The notes beneath the pieces were generated by a model. The model worked only from the letters and a program-made list of their open reading frames with translations. It was not told where the DNA came from and ran no database searches. A DNA stretch of 64,000 nucleotides from NCBI GenBank assembly GCA_029859645.1, contig JAOUCS010000003.1:25815-89814 (forward strand), read 5' to 3'. The number at the start of each line of letters is the position of its first letter. Position 1 is the first letter of the stretch. Of this stretch, positions 54,282 through 62,866 are shown in pieces. The position numbers were made by a program, and so were the translations under genes. This DNA comes from Lysobacterales bacterium (GTDB lineage: Bacteria; Pseudomonadota; Gammaproteobacteria; Xanthomonadales; SZUA-36).

Positions 54282-55445
54282 ATGAGCGATTACCTGTTTA
54301 CTTCTGAATCGGTTTCAGAGGGCCATCCTGACAAGGTTGCAGACCAGATTTCTGACGCGGTCCTGGATGCAATCCTGAGGGAAGATCCGCAAGCACACGT
54401 GGCCTGCGAGACGTTCGTCAAGACGGGCGTGGCGATCATTGGTGGAGAAATCACCACCAGTGCCTGGGTGGACCTGGAAGAACTGATCAGGAAAGTGATC
54501 GTAGATATTGGCTACGATTCCTCGGAAGTCGGTTTTGATGGCCATACCTGTGCCGTCATGAACATCATCGGCAAGCAATCACCCGATATCGACCAGGGTG
54601 TGTCTCGTGAGCGCCCGGAAGATCAGGGGGCCGGAGACCAGGGCCTGATGTTCGGTTATGCAACCAATGAGACAGACGTCTTGATGCCGGCGCCGATTTA
54701 CTATGCCCATGAACTGGTAAAGCGCCAGAGCGTGGTGCGGCGCACGACCGAAGACGGTACCTATCACCTGCGCCCGGATGCCAAGAGCCAGGTGACTTTC
54801 CGTTACCAGGACGGCAAGCCCGTGGGTATTGATGCCGTGGTTCTGTCTTCGCAACACAACGCGGCATCCAGCCAGGACGATTTACGTGAACTGGTGATGG
54901 AAGAAATCATCAAGCCGGTGCTTCCGGCGCACTGGCTGAACGGTAATACCAAGTACCACATCAATCCGACCGGACGTTTCGAGGTTGGAGGGCCGGTGGG
55001 CGATGCAGGCCTCACGGGCCGGAAAATCATTGTAGACACGTACGGCGGGATGGCACGGCACGGTGGCGGCGCCTTTTCCGGAAAAGATCCGTCCAAGGTC
55101 GACAGATCAGCAGCCTACGCTGCCCGTTACGTGGCTAAAAACATCGTCGCCGCAGGCCTGGCTGACCGCCTCGAAATCCAGGTTTCCTACGCGATTGGCG
55201 TCGCCGAGCCTACCTCGGTCACCGTCGATACGTTTGGCACCGAGCACATTCCGGCCAGGCAGATCGAGCAGATCGTGCGCCAGGAGTTTGATCTCAGGCC
55301 GTACAGCATCATCCGGATGCTGGACCTGATCCAGCCGATATATCAACCCCTGGCGGCCTACGGGCACATGGGCCGTGAAGATTTGAACGTCAAGTGGGAA
55401 GCTGTTGATCGTGTTGAGCAAATTCGCTCCGCGGCCGGGCTTTGA
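54282..55445 (+). CDS. metK: S-adenosylmethionine synthetase
   Basis: 387-residue enzyme making SAM from methionine and ATP. Marks are [35 protein letters not shown] and [19 protein letters not shown]. The ATG at 54282 has GAGGA upstream. It opens the rightward metK-ahcY-metF unit, with ahcY 28 bases after its stop. Confidence 0.97.
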   Translation: MSDYLFTSESVSEGHPDKVADQISDAVLDAILREDPQAHVACETFVKTGVAIIGGEITTSAWVDLEELIRKVIVDIGYDSSEVGFDGHTCAVMNIIGKQSPDIDQGVSRERPEDQGAGDQGLMFGYATNETDVLMPAPIYYAHELVKRQSVVRRTTEDGTYHLRPDAKSQVTFRYQDGKPVGIDAVVLSSQHNAASSQDDLRELVMEEIIKPVLPAHWLNGNTKYHINPTGRFEVGGPVGDAGLTGRKIIVDTYGGMARHGGGAFSGKDPSKVDRSAAYAARYVAKNIVAAGLADRLEIQVSYAIGVAEPTSVTVDTFGTEHIPARQIEQIVRQEFDLRPYSIIRMLDLIQPIYQPLAAYGHMGREDLNVKWEAVDRVEQIRSAAGL

Positions 55446-55473
55446 TACCGCTTCCAATTAAGGAGACAAGTGA

Positions 55474-56904
55474 ATGAGCGCTGTAATTGAAGAATTGAAG
55501 AAACACGACTACTACGTCGCCGACATTGCGTTGGCCGAATTCGGGCACAAGGAAATTTCCATAGCGGAAACGGAGATGCCCGGCCTGATGGCGCTGCGCG
55601 AGGAATACCGCGATGAGCAACCCCTGAAAGGCACCCGCATTGCCGGCAGTCTGCACATGACCATCCAGACGGCCATGCTGATTGAAACCCTGAAAGACCT
55701 GGGCGCTGATGTCCGCTGGGCGTCCTGCAATATCTACTCCACCCAGGATCACGCTGCTGCAGCCATTGCCGCGGAGGGTACTCCAGTCTTCGCTTTCAAG
55801 GGTGAGACGCTGGACGAATACTGGGAGTTCACGCACCAGATCTTCAATTGGGGCGCCGGCGACAGGGATGAAGATTTCGCCAACATGATCCTGGACGATG
55901 GTGGCGATGCTACGCTGCTTCTGTACCTGGGCGCGAAGGCGGAAAAGGATATTTCCGTGCTGGACAACCCTTCCAGCGAGGAAGAAGTAGCCCTGTTCAA
56001 CTCCATTCGCAAGCGTCTGGATACCCGCCCGGGTTGGTATTCAAAGGCTCTCAGCCAAATCAAGGGCGTCACGGAAGAAACGACCACGGGCGTGAAAAGG
56101 TTGTACCAGATGGCGCAGGATGGTGAGCTGCCTTTCCCGGCGATCAACGTCAACGATTCGGTCACCAAGTCCAAGTTCGACAACCTTTACGGTTGCCGCG
56201 AGTCTCTGGTCGACGGCATCAAGCGCGCCACCGACGTCATGGTGGCAGGCAAGATTGCCCTGGTGGCCGGTTACGGTGATGTCGGCAAAGGCTGCGCGCA
56301 ATCGCTGAAAGGCCTGGGTGCCACCGTCTGGGTGACGGAGATTGATCCGATTTGCGCCCTGCAGGCAGCGATGGAAGGTTTTCGCGTTGTGACCCTGGAG
56401 CAGGCCGCGGACAAGGCGGACATTTTCGTCACTGCGACCGGCAATTACCATGTCATCACGCACGACCATGTGGCGGCCATGAAGCACCAGGCGATCGTCT
56501 GCAATATCGGTCATTTTGATAACGAAATCGATGTGGCCAGCCTCAAGCAGTACGAATGGGAAAACATCAAGCCGCAAGTTGATCAGGTGATTTTTCCGGA
56601 TGGCAAGCGAATCACCTTGCTGGCCGAAGGGCGGCTGGTGAACCTGGGTTGCGCTACCGGGCATCCCAGCTTCGTGATGTCTGCTTCTTTCACCAACCAG
56701 GTACTGGCCCAGATGGAGTTGTGGAATCGCGGCGACCATTATGAAAACCAGGTATACGTCCTGCCAAAACACCTGGATGAGAAGGTTGCCCACCTGCATC
56801 TTGAAAGAATCGGCGCCACTCTGACTGACCTGACAGAAGAGCAGGCGAAGTACATCGGCGTAGAGGCCAGCGGCCCGTACAAGCCGGATCACTATCGCTA
56901 CTGA
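55474..56904 (+). CDS. ahcY: S-adenosylhomocysteine hydrolase
   Basis: 476-residue NAD-dependent enzyme splitting SAH to homocysteine and adenosine, removing the product inhibitor of methyltransferases. Visible are [35 protein letters not shown], the NAD site [15 protein letters not shown] and the C-terminal [13 protein letters not shown]. The insert typical of the longer bacterial form is present. A GGAGA ribosome site precedes the ATG; metF follows by three bases. Confidence 0.97.
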   Translation: MSAVIEELKKHDYYVADIALAEFGHKEISIAETEMPGLMALREEYRDEQPLKGTRIAGSLHMTIQTAMLIETLKDLGADVRWASCNIYSTQDHAAAAIAAEGTPVFAFKGETLDEYWEFTHQIFNWGAGDRDEDFANMILDDGGDATLLLYLGAKAEKDISVLDNPSSEEEVALFNSIRKRLDTRPGWYSKALSQIKGVTEETTTGVKRLYQMAQDGELPFPAINVNDSVTKSKFDNLYGCRESLVDGIKRATDVMVAGKIALVAGYGDVGKGCAQSLKGLGATVWVTEIDPICALQAAMEGFRVVTLEQAADKADIFVTATGNYHVITHDHVAAMKHQAIVCNIGHFDNEIDVASLKQYEWENIKPQVDQVIFPDGKRITLLAEGRLVNLGCATGHPSFVMSASFTNQVLAQMELWNRGDHYENQVYVLPKHLDEKVAHLHLERIGATLTDLTEEQAKYIGVEASGPYKPDHYRY

Positions 56905-56907
56905 TTC

Positions 56908-57750
56908 TTGGCTGCACCGCGAATATCGTTCGAGTTCTTTCCGCCAAGGACGGCGGAACAGAAGCTGATTCTTGAGTCGACCTGGCAAAAGCTGGCGCCG
57001 CTGAAACCGGATTACCTTTCGGTTACTTTCGGTGCCGGTGGGTCGACGCTCGAAGCGACCCGGGACGCGGTGCAGGACCTGTCACGTTCTACCCGGGTGC
57101 CGATCGCACCGCATATCTCCTGCATGGCCCAGAGCCGGGAAATGTTGCATGACATCCTGAAGTCGTACCAGCAGACAGGGATTCAGCGCCTGGTGGTATT
57201 GAGGGGTGACAGGCCGGACGGGTTGGCAGGTCCGGGTCCGTTTCAGTATGCCAACGAACTGGTGGGCTTTATCCGGCGGGAGTTTGGGTCTTTCTTTCAC
57301 ATCGAAGTGGCCTGTTACCCTGAGATCCATCCAGAGTCCGATTCACCCCAGTCTGAATTGTTTTACTTCAAACAAAAAGTTGAAGCGGGCGCCAACGGGG
57401 CCGTGTCTCAGTATTTCTACAATCCGGACAGCTATTTCCGTTTTCTGGATGAGTGCAGCGCCGCCGGTATCGATATCCCGATTACACCTGGCATTATGCC
57501 CATCACCAATTACCATCAGCTGGCCCGTTTTTCCAATATCTGCGGTGCAGAAATCCCTCAATGGATTCGCCGCAGGCTGGAAGCTTTCGGTGACGATGGT
57601 GCATCGATTCGGGCTTTTGGCCTGGACGTCGTGACGGCCCTGTGTGAGCGATTACTGCAGGGTGGGGCGCCCGGATTGCATATCTATACCCTGAACCGTG
57701 CTAATGCGAGCTTCCTGCTGTGGCAACGGCTCAATTCAGGGGTTTCCTGA
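56908..57750 (+). CDS. metF: Methylenetetrahydrofolate reductase
   Basis: 280-residue FAD enzyme making 5-methyl-THF for homocysteine remethylation. It begins AAPRISFEFFPPRT and contains LSVTFGAGGSTLEATRDAVQ, LVVLRGDRPDG and SQYFYNPDSYFRFLDEC. The start is a TTG three bases after the ahcY stop, so it depends on translation of ahcY. Together with metK and ahcY it covers most of the SAM cycle; a methionine synthase gene is not in the window. Confidence 0.94.
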   Translation: MAAPRISFEFFPPRTAEQKLILESTWQKLAPLKPDYLSVTFGAGGSTLEATRDAVQDLSRSTRVPIAPHISCMAQSREMLHDILKSYQQTGIQRLVVLRGDRPDGLAGPGPFQYANELVGFIRREFGSFFHIEVACYPEIHPESDSPQSELFYFKQKVEAGANGAVSQYFYNPDSYFRFLDECSAAGIDIPITPGIMPITNYHQLARFSNICGAEIPQWIRRRLEAFGDDGASIRAFGLDVVTALCERLLQGGAPGLHIYTLNRANASFLLWQRLNSGVS

Positions 57751-57840
57751 CGCAAATCATCCGGTTTTTGACCCCTTTGTGGTTGACTGAGTCTGGAGCA
57801 AGCTCCGTTTATGCCGATCCCACAACAGGAGAAATTATTG

Positions 57841-58191
57841 ATGAACAGGACCGCCTATAAACTTCTGCTGGCCAGCCTGTTAACCGCGGGGTCTGGTGTT
57901 GCCATGGCGTGCGAATACAAGGCTGGAGAGACTGAATTCGTCGACTATGCCACTTGCCGCTACGGCGAAGAGGCCATCGTGGTTGTTGACCTGCCGCAAG
58001 GTTCCAGCTGGGACCATTGCGTTTATCAACTGGAAGCCTTCAGGCCTGAGAAACTGCTGGCCGTGACCAAGGTGCGCAACGGCAAGGAAGAGCACAGTAT
58101 CAATTCGCGAGGTAATATCGGAAACCCCTGCTACCTGACCAAGCAGCAGTGCGACAAGGCGCTGGACGCGTTCCAGGCCAGCCAGAACTGA
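57841..58191 (+). CDS. Small exported cysteine-containing protein
   Basis: 116 residues. The ATG at 57841 has a GGAGA ribosome site and leads a signal peptide (MNRTAYKLLLASLLTAGSGV, cleavage near AMACEY). The mature part has about five cysteines (ACEY, TCRYG, HCVYQ, PCYLT, QQCDK), so disulfides are likely. I do not recognise the family. It is about 90 bases after metF, and a weak GGAG/CTCC hairpin between them might separate the transcripts. Confidence 0.7.
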   Translation: MNRTAYKLLLASLLTAGSGVAMACEYKAGETEFVDYATCRYGEEAIVVVDLPQGSSWDHCVYQLEAFRPEKLLAVTKVRNGKEEHSINSRGNIGNPCYLTKQQCDKALDAFQASQN

Positions 58192-58197
58192 GCGGGC

Positions 58198-59214
58198 TTA
58201 TTCGTCCCTGAAAATGGCAACGTAAACGTTGCCGCTGGTGTCTATGCTTGCGCGGTACATGCCGGGCGTGTTGAAAGTCAGCGCGATCTGACCTTGCCGG
58301 TCGACTGCGATAACGCCGCCGCTTCCGCCCATCTCGACCAGTTGCCCCATCACCACTTCATGTGCGGCTTGCCCCAGGTCCTGGCCTTGCAATTCAACAC
58401 GCGAGCAGATGTTACGTGCGACGGTAGCCCGGATAAAGTACTCGCCGTGGCCGGTTGCGCTGACAGCGCAGGAACGGTTATCGGCATAGGTGCCCGCACC
58501 AATTATGGGTGAGTCACCAACCCTTCCCCATTGCTTGTTGGTCATACCGCCGGTTGACGTTGCCGCAGCCAGGTTGCCCTGGGAATCCAGTGCGACCGCG
58601 CCCACGGTGGAGAACCAATGATCAGGGGATTCGGACAGGAAACTGGCGGAAGGGTCGGGACTGGCCTGTGCTTTTTGCAACTGTTGCCAGCGATACTCGG
58701 TATAAAAATACGCGTCGTCTTCAAACTCAATACCGTGCTGTCTGCCGAATTTTTCGGCGCCTTCACCCATTAGCATGACATGTGGAGAGGCGGTCATCAC
58801 TGCTCTTGCCAGTAAAACCGGGTTGCGGACGTTGTGGACCGCTGCCACTGCGCCGGCATCCAGGCTGGCACCATCCATGATCGAAGCATCCAGTTCATTC
58901 TTGCCTTCCGAGTTAAAAACTGCACCCTTGCCGGCATTAAAATGTGGAGAATCTTCGAGCAGAGTGATCGCCCGGGTGATGGCATCCAGGCTGGTGCCTC
59001 CCGCGGACAGGATGGCATGTCCTGCCCTGACGGCGTTTTCCAGCGTCTGCCGGACTTCCTGCTCCCGCTCCGGACTGAAGTCTTCTTTGTTGAGTGTGCC
59101 GGAGCCGCCGTGAATAGCGATGGCCACCGGATTCAATGATTCTTTTGCCTGGACCATGGAAAAACCTCCTGTCATGGCGGTGAGCAGCAATAAAAGCTTC
59201 AGATGCCCGGTCAT
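58198..59214 (-). CDS. Isoaspartyl peptidase/L-asparaginase (Ntn hydrolase)
   Basis: 338-residue plant-type asparaginase (IaaA-like) with a signal peptide ending near MVQAKES, so probably periplasmic. The precursor is expected to self-cleave before the Thr in WFSTVGAVALDSQGNLAAA, giving alpha and beta subunits. Other marks are IAIHGGSGTL, FNAGKGAVFNSEG, GRVGDSPIIGAGTYAD and ATGHGEYFIR. It removes isoaspartyl residues from peptides or hydrolyses asparagine. The start overlaps the stop of the Nudix gene (ATGA). Confidence 0.93.
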   Translation of the reverse strand: MTGHLKLLLLLTAMTGGFSMVQAKESLNPVAIAIHGGSGTLNKEDFSPEREQEVRQTLENAVRAGHAILSAGGTSLDAITRAITLLEDSPHFNAGKGAVFNSEGKNELDASIMDGASLDAGAVAAVHNVRNPVLLARAVMTASPHVMLMGEGAEKFGRQHGIEFEDDAYFYTEYRWQQLQKAQASPDPSASFLSESPDHWFSTVGAVALDSQGNLAAATSTGGMTNKQWGRVGDSPIIGAGTYADNRSCAVSATGHGEYFIRATVARNICSRVELQGQDLGQAAHEVVMGQLVEMGGSGGVIAVDRQGQIALTFNTPGMYRASIDTSGNVYVAIFRDE

Positions 59215-59738
59215 AAGGCTATTCCTGATTGCAGCCAGTGCAGGGCTGAGTAAACCTTCGGGTCAAGCATCTTGCCGGCATTGCGCTGCTCGGTTAACCA
59301 GTCATCCACGGCATCGAGCGGAATGGTGTGTGTAATGATGTTTTCACTGTCATCACCGCCACCCGGTCCCGTTCGGGTCAATCCTTCCGCCACGATGAAA
59401 GAGATGATTTCATCACTCATGCCCGCCGAACTCGGGCACTGCATGAGGAGTTCCATGTGAGCCGCGGAGAAGCCGGTCTCCTCCTGAAGTTCACGAGCGG
59501 CTGCCACCAGGATCGATTCATTGGGATCGTCGTTATCTCCGACCAGGCCTGCGGGAATTTCAATTACGAAGGAAGCGACGGGTTTGCGGAATTGCTCCAC
59601 CAGGACGATCTCATCTTCCGAGGTAACCGCAACCAAGGCCACCACGTTAGAGGCATTGCACCTGCTGACGAATTCCCAGCCGTCTCTTTCCAGCATGCTG
59701 AGGTAACGACCTCTGAAGTGCAATGTGTCATTTTTCAT
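59211..59738 (-). CDS. Nudix hydrolase (ADP-ribose pyrophosphatase-like)
   Basis: 175 residues from the ATG at 59738. The Nudix box is GLVGDNDDPNESILVAAARE followed by LQEETGF, longer than usual by a few residues at the start, and the preceding VEQFRKPVASFVIEIPAG is typical of ADP-ribose pyrophosphatases. A frame extending to a TTG at 59846 is unlikely. It is coupled to the asparaginase gene and diverges from the beta-propeller gene. Confidence 0.87.
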   Translation of the reverse strand: MKNDTLHFRGRYLSMLERDGWEFVSRCNASNVVALVAVTSEDEIVLVEQFRKPVASFVIEIPAGLVGDNDDPNESILVAAARELQEETGFSAAHMELLMQCPSSAGMSDEIISFIVAEGLTRTGPGGGDDSENIITHTIPLDAVDDWLTEQRNAGKMLDPKVYSALHWLQSGIAL

Positions 59739-59890
59739 GAATTCAAATACCCGGTGTCTCTGATAAACTGGGAAGATTGTAGCTGCAAGGCGGATAGAAT
59801 CATACGGTCCACTGCTGCAGGAACTTAAAGGTATCTTTTTGTTCAAAGATAGCCACGATAACGGACAACTCGAATTTTCAAGGAATTATC

Positions 59891-61240
59891 ATGCCCAGAA
59901 ACCCTTTGACCGGCATTGTCCTGGCAATGTCCTTTTTGCTGTTTTCGTTTCCTCTGCTGGCCAAGGATTCAGACGCAGGGACAGAAGCCCGCGAGATCGC
60001 GTCACTCGAGCAGCGCTCCGTGGAAGCCTTCGAGGCTGAAAAGTGGGCTTCAGCCTACGCAGCAAACGTCAAGTTGAACCGGCTTCGGCCCGGTGAGATC
60101 GAGTACCTGGTTAACGTAGTGCGCGCCTGTGGAATGCTGGACCGGAAAACCACGGCCTACCACTTCATGCTGGAGATGCAAAAAGAGGGCATGTCGTTTG
60201 ATTTCAACGACGTCGCCGAAACCAGGCTCATCCGTGACACGGAAGCTTATGAATACATCAATGACCTGCTGGTCAAAGCCGGTGAGCCTGCCGGTACTGG
60301 CAGGCCGGTATTTACCTTGCAGGGACAGCCCGCGAACTTCAGCGCCATGGCCTGGGACCCAAGCCGTAAAAAGTTCCTGGTGGGAACGATGGATACAGGC
60401 CGTATCCTGGCGGTTTCCGACACAGGCGAGACGGAGTTGCTGGCTGAGCCTGGGAAATCGAAAGGCTGGTGGTCAGTAACCGGCCTGGCCGTTGATCCAG
60501 AGCGTGACCGATTGTGGGTCGTCAGCGCCGCCAACCCGGCTTTTACAGGGGCCAGGGAAGATATCGTTAACCAGTCGGTCTTGTTGGAGTTCGAGCTGGC
60601 ATCCCTGAAATTGCTGGCAAGTTTCGATGCACCGGCTGATGGTTTGAAGCATGCTCTGGGCAGTATGGCCGTGGCGGACGATGGTACCGTTTATGTGGTC
60701 AATCATGCAGATCCGGTCATTTACCGGAAAGTACCCTATGGCGACGTGCTGGTGCCGTTCTTTACCAGCCCTAATCTGCGCAGTCTTTCAGATATTGCCG
60801 TCACAGAGAATAACAGCAGAATTTTTGCCACCGACGTCGCGAAAGGCGTGCTGGTCATAGATCCGGTCGCTGAGCAGGCGGCGTATTTGAGCGGGCCGGA
60901 ATCCATGAATCTGGCTGAAGCGACCGCCATCGAATACCGCAATGGCCAGTTGTTCATCGTACAGGGCGGATTTTCACCACAACGAGTAGTACGGCTTGAC
61001 CTTGATGGCGTCAGTGGAACGGTTGTTGAGGCCGTCAGCCCAATGGCCATTGCCCTTAAGGAATTTCATCGGCCAGCGGTGAGCGCCATCCGTGATGATG
61101 ACCTGTTTTATTTTGCCAATACCGGCCAGCCCGACGCTGACGGGGCGATCGTCGTCAGTACACCGCTGAGCGCAGGGAGTGAAGTTACCCCTCCGGACAT
61201 GCGCCAATTTGAAGAGGCCTTGCGTTCCCGGACCCAGTAA
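59891..61240 (+). CDS. Exported protein with C-terminal beta-propeller-like domain
   Basis: 449 residues. The signal peptide (cleavage near LLAKDS) is followed by a helical region of about 110 residues (SLEQRSVEAFEAEKWASAYA and on) that could be TPR-like. The rest is beta-rich with SMP-30/NHL-like blades: MAWDPSRKKFLVGTMDTGRI, VTGLAVDPERDRLWVVSAAN, LSDIAVTENNSRIFATDVAK. No catalytic residues can be assigned. An AAGGA ribosome site lies just before the ATG. The exonuclease gene follows by 14 bases, without an obvious link. Confidence 0.75.
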   Translation: MPRNPLTGIVLAMSFLLFSFPLLAKDSDAGTEAREIASLEQRSVEAFEAEKWASAYAANVKLNRLRPGEIEYLVNVVRACGMLDRKTTAYHFMLEMQKEGMSFDFNDVAETRLIRDTEAYEYINDLLVKAGEPAGTGRPVFTLQGQPANFSAMAWDPSRKKFLVGTMDTGRILAVSDTGETELLAEPGKSKGWWSVTGLAVDPERDRLWVVSAANPAFTGAREDIVNQSVLLEFELASLKLLASFDAPADGLKHALGSMAVADDGTVYVVNHADPVIYRKVPYGDVLVPFFTSPNLRSLSDIAVTENNSRIFATDVAKGVLVIDPVAEQAAYLSGPESMNLAEATAIEYRNGQLFIVQGGFSPQRVVRLDLDGVSGTVVEAVSPMAIALKEFHRPAVSAIRDDDLFYFANTGQPDADGAIVVSTPLSAGSEVTPPDMRQFEEALRSRTQ

Positions 61241-61254
61241 AAGGAGGATATTGC

Positions 61255-62139
61255 ATGGCCTTACCCCCTGTTTACCTGGTTGACGCCAGTGTCTACATTT
61301 TTCGCGCGTGGTTTTCCATGCCGGATGAGTTCGTCAATCAACGGGGGGAACCGACCAATGCCGTTTATGGCTTCTCGGGATTTCTCTGCAATTTGCTGGA
61401 GCAAACCGGTGCAGAGCATGTAGCAGTGGCATTCGATGAGTCGCTTTCACAAAACTATCGTAATGAAATTTATCCCGAATATAAGGCGAACCGGGACCCG
61501 GCGCCGGAGGAACTGAAGCGCCAGTTTTCCTGGGCTCGCTCGGTGGCGGAAGCGATGGGTTTGCAGTGCTTTGCTGATGCGCGCTACGAAGCGGATGACC
61601 TGATCGGAACACTTTGTGAATTCTGGCGAGACAGAGGGCATCCGATTTGTATCGTGACCGCCGACAAAGACCTTGCCCAATTGGTGGGTGAGAACGATCA
61701 CTGGTGGGACTTTTCACGAAATCAGAAACTCAATGCCAGGCAACTGACCGAAAAGTTCGGGGTCATGCCGGAACAAATGGCGGACTACCTTGCGCTAACG
61801 GGCGATTCGGTCGATAACATTCCCGGTGTGCCTGGCGTGGGCCCGAAGTCGGCTTCTGCATTGCTGCAGCACTTCGGGGATCTCGATACCATTTATGAGC
61901 GACTTGAGGAAGTTCAGCACCTGGGCGTTCGTGGCGCCCGGTCACTGCAAAACAAGTTAAGCGAGCATCGCGAGACCGCCGAACTGGCCAGGCAGCTGAC
62001 GGTGATTGAGAAACGCGTGGCATCGGCGCTGGCTGCACCCGAGCTGGGCCGAACGGAGGTGGATACGGCAAGATTGAATCGCCTGTTCGATGAATTGTCT
62101 TTTGGCGGAATGTTGCGCCAGCGCTGTCTCAGGGCCTGA
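61255..62139 (+). CDS. Stand-alone PolA-type 5'-3' exonuclease
   Basis: 294-residue FEN-like nuclease matching the N-terminal exonuclease domain of DNA polymerase I. Acidic metal-binding clusters are in YLVDASVYIFRAWF, VAFDESLSQNYRNEIYPEYK, ARYEADDLIGTL, VTADKDLAQLV and LTGDSVDNIPGVPGVGPKSA; the last stretch is the helix-3-turn-helix. The polymerase part is absent. It is longer than and closer to PolA than E. coli Xni. Likely role is RNA-primer or flap removal. It has a perfect AAGGAGG ribosome site. Confidence 0.92.
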   Translation: MALPPVYLVDASVYIFRAWFSMPDEFVNQRGEPTNAVYGFSGFLCNLLEQTGAEHVAVAFDESLSQNYRNEIYPEYKANRDPAPEELKRQFSWARSVAEAMGLQCFADARYEADDLIGTLCEFWRDRGHPICIVTADKDLAQLVGENDHWWDFSRNQKLNARQLTEKFGVMPEQMADYLALTGDSVDNIPGVPGVGPKSASALLQHFGDLDTIYERLEEVQHLGVRGARSLQNKLSEHRETAELARQLTVIEKRVASALAAPELGRTEVDTARLNRLFDELSFGGMLRQRCLRA

Positions 62140-62154
62140 GGCCCTGGCTGAAGC

Positions 62155-62784
62155 TCATGCCAGCAGGTCACGTCCGGCCTCGACGCGTTTGCGCAGGCGG
62201 CTGTTGCGTGGAAAATGGGCCAGCAGGAAATCCATCTGGTCGGTCAGGATCTGGCGGCCCTGCAGGTAGACATACTCGGCGTGGGTCGGTGTGAAGGGAA
62301 TGGCCAGCAATTCCATGCCGGCCTGTTCAGGTGTTCTGCCGGCCTTGTGGTTGTTGCATCTCTTGCAGGCTGTCACCACGTTTACCCAGGTATCCTGCCC
62401 GCCCTGGCTGAGTGGATTGACATGATCGCGCGACAGCAGGGCGTTGGGAAACTGGTCACCGCAATACAGGCATAGTGACTGGTCGCGACGGAACAGCGCT
62501 TTGTTGCTGAGTGGCGGCGTGTAGGATTCTGAGAACAGGTGAGTGTGCGGGTGACGGCCGTAACTCGCAATGATGGCATTGACGTCTACAATGCTCTGGG
62601 TGCCGGTCAGTGAATTGATGCCACCGTGAATGCGGTAAACGATTCGTCCGAGCGAGTAACTGACCTGCCCCAGAGAAATAAGACGGACCGCGTCCTGGTA
62701 GCCGATCCATTCCAGCGGCATACCGGCTACGTCGGTTCTGAGTACTTGTTGTTGAAGGTCCCGGTCCATCCTTTGACACAACAT
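62155..62784 (-). CDS. HNH endonuclease family protein
   Basis: 209 residues with a C-terminal HNH domain: CLYCGDQFPNALLSRDHVNP, then NVVTACKRCNNHKAG, giving four zinc Cys and the catalytic His. N-terminal 80 residues (PLEWIGYQDAVRLISLGQVS) are typical of chromosomally encoded HNH proteins common in proteobacteria. Its substrate is unknown; it is not beside a phage or restriction gene. Starts at 62784 or 62769. It converges on the exonuclease gene with 15 bases between. Confidence 0.88.
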   Translation of the reverse strand: MLCQRMDRDLQQQVLRTDVAGMPLEWIGYQDAVRLISLGQVSYSLGRIVYRIHGGINSLTGTQSIVDVNAIIASYGRHPHTHLFSESYTPPLSNKALFRRDQSLCLYCGDQFPNALLSRDHVNPLSQGGQDTWVNVVTACKRCNNHKAGRTPEQAGMELLAIPFTPTHAEYVYLQGRQILTDQMDFLLAHFPRNSRLRKRVEAGRDLLA

Positions 62785-62866
62785 ATGGTGTTGTTAATTC
62801 ATTTTTATGGCTATATATCCGGTTTTCGCGTAAATGGCAAGTGATAAGAACTCAGGAGACGACTTC

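Noticed and set aside
55446..55473. SAH riboswitch between metK and ahcY
   Set aside because: The gap is only 28 bases and consists mostly of the ahcY ribosome site.
57790..57810. GGAG-CAAG-CTCC hairpin after metF as terminator
   Set aside because: The stem is short and the following T-run is weak, so it is mentioned only as a possibility.
62155..62784. HNH gene as part of a defence island or prophage
   Set aside because: Neighbours are an exonuclease and a Deg protease; no restriction, phage or toxin gene is nearby.
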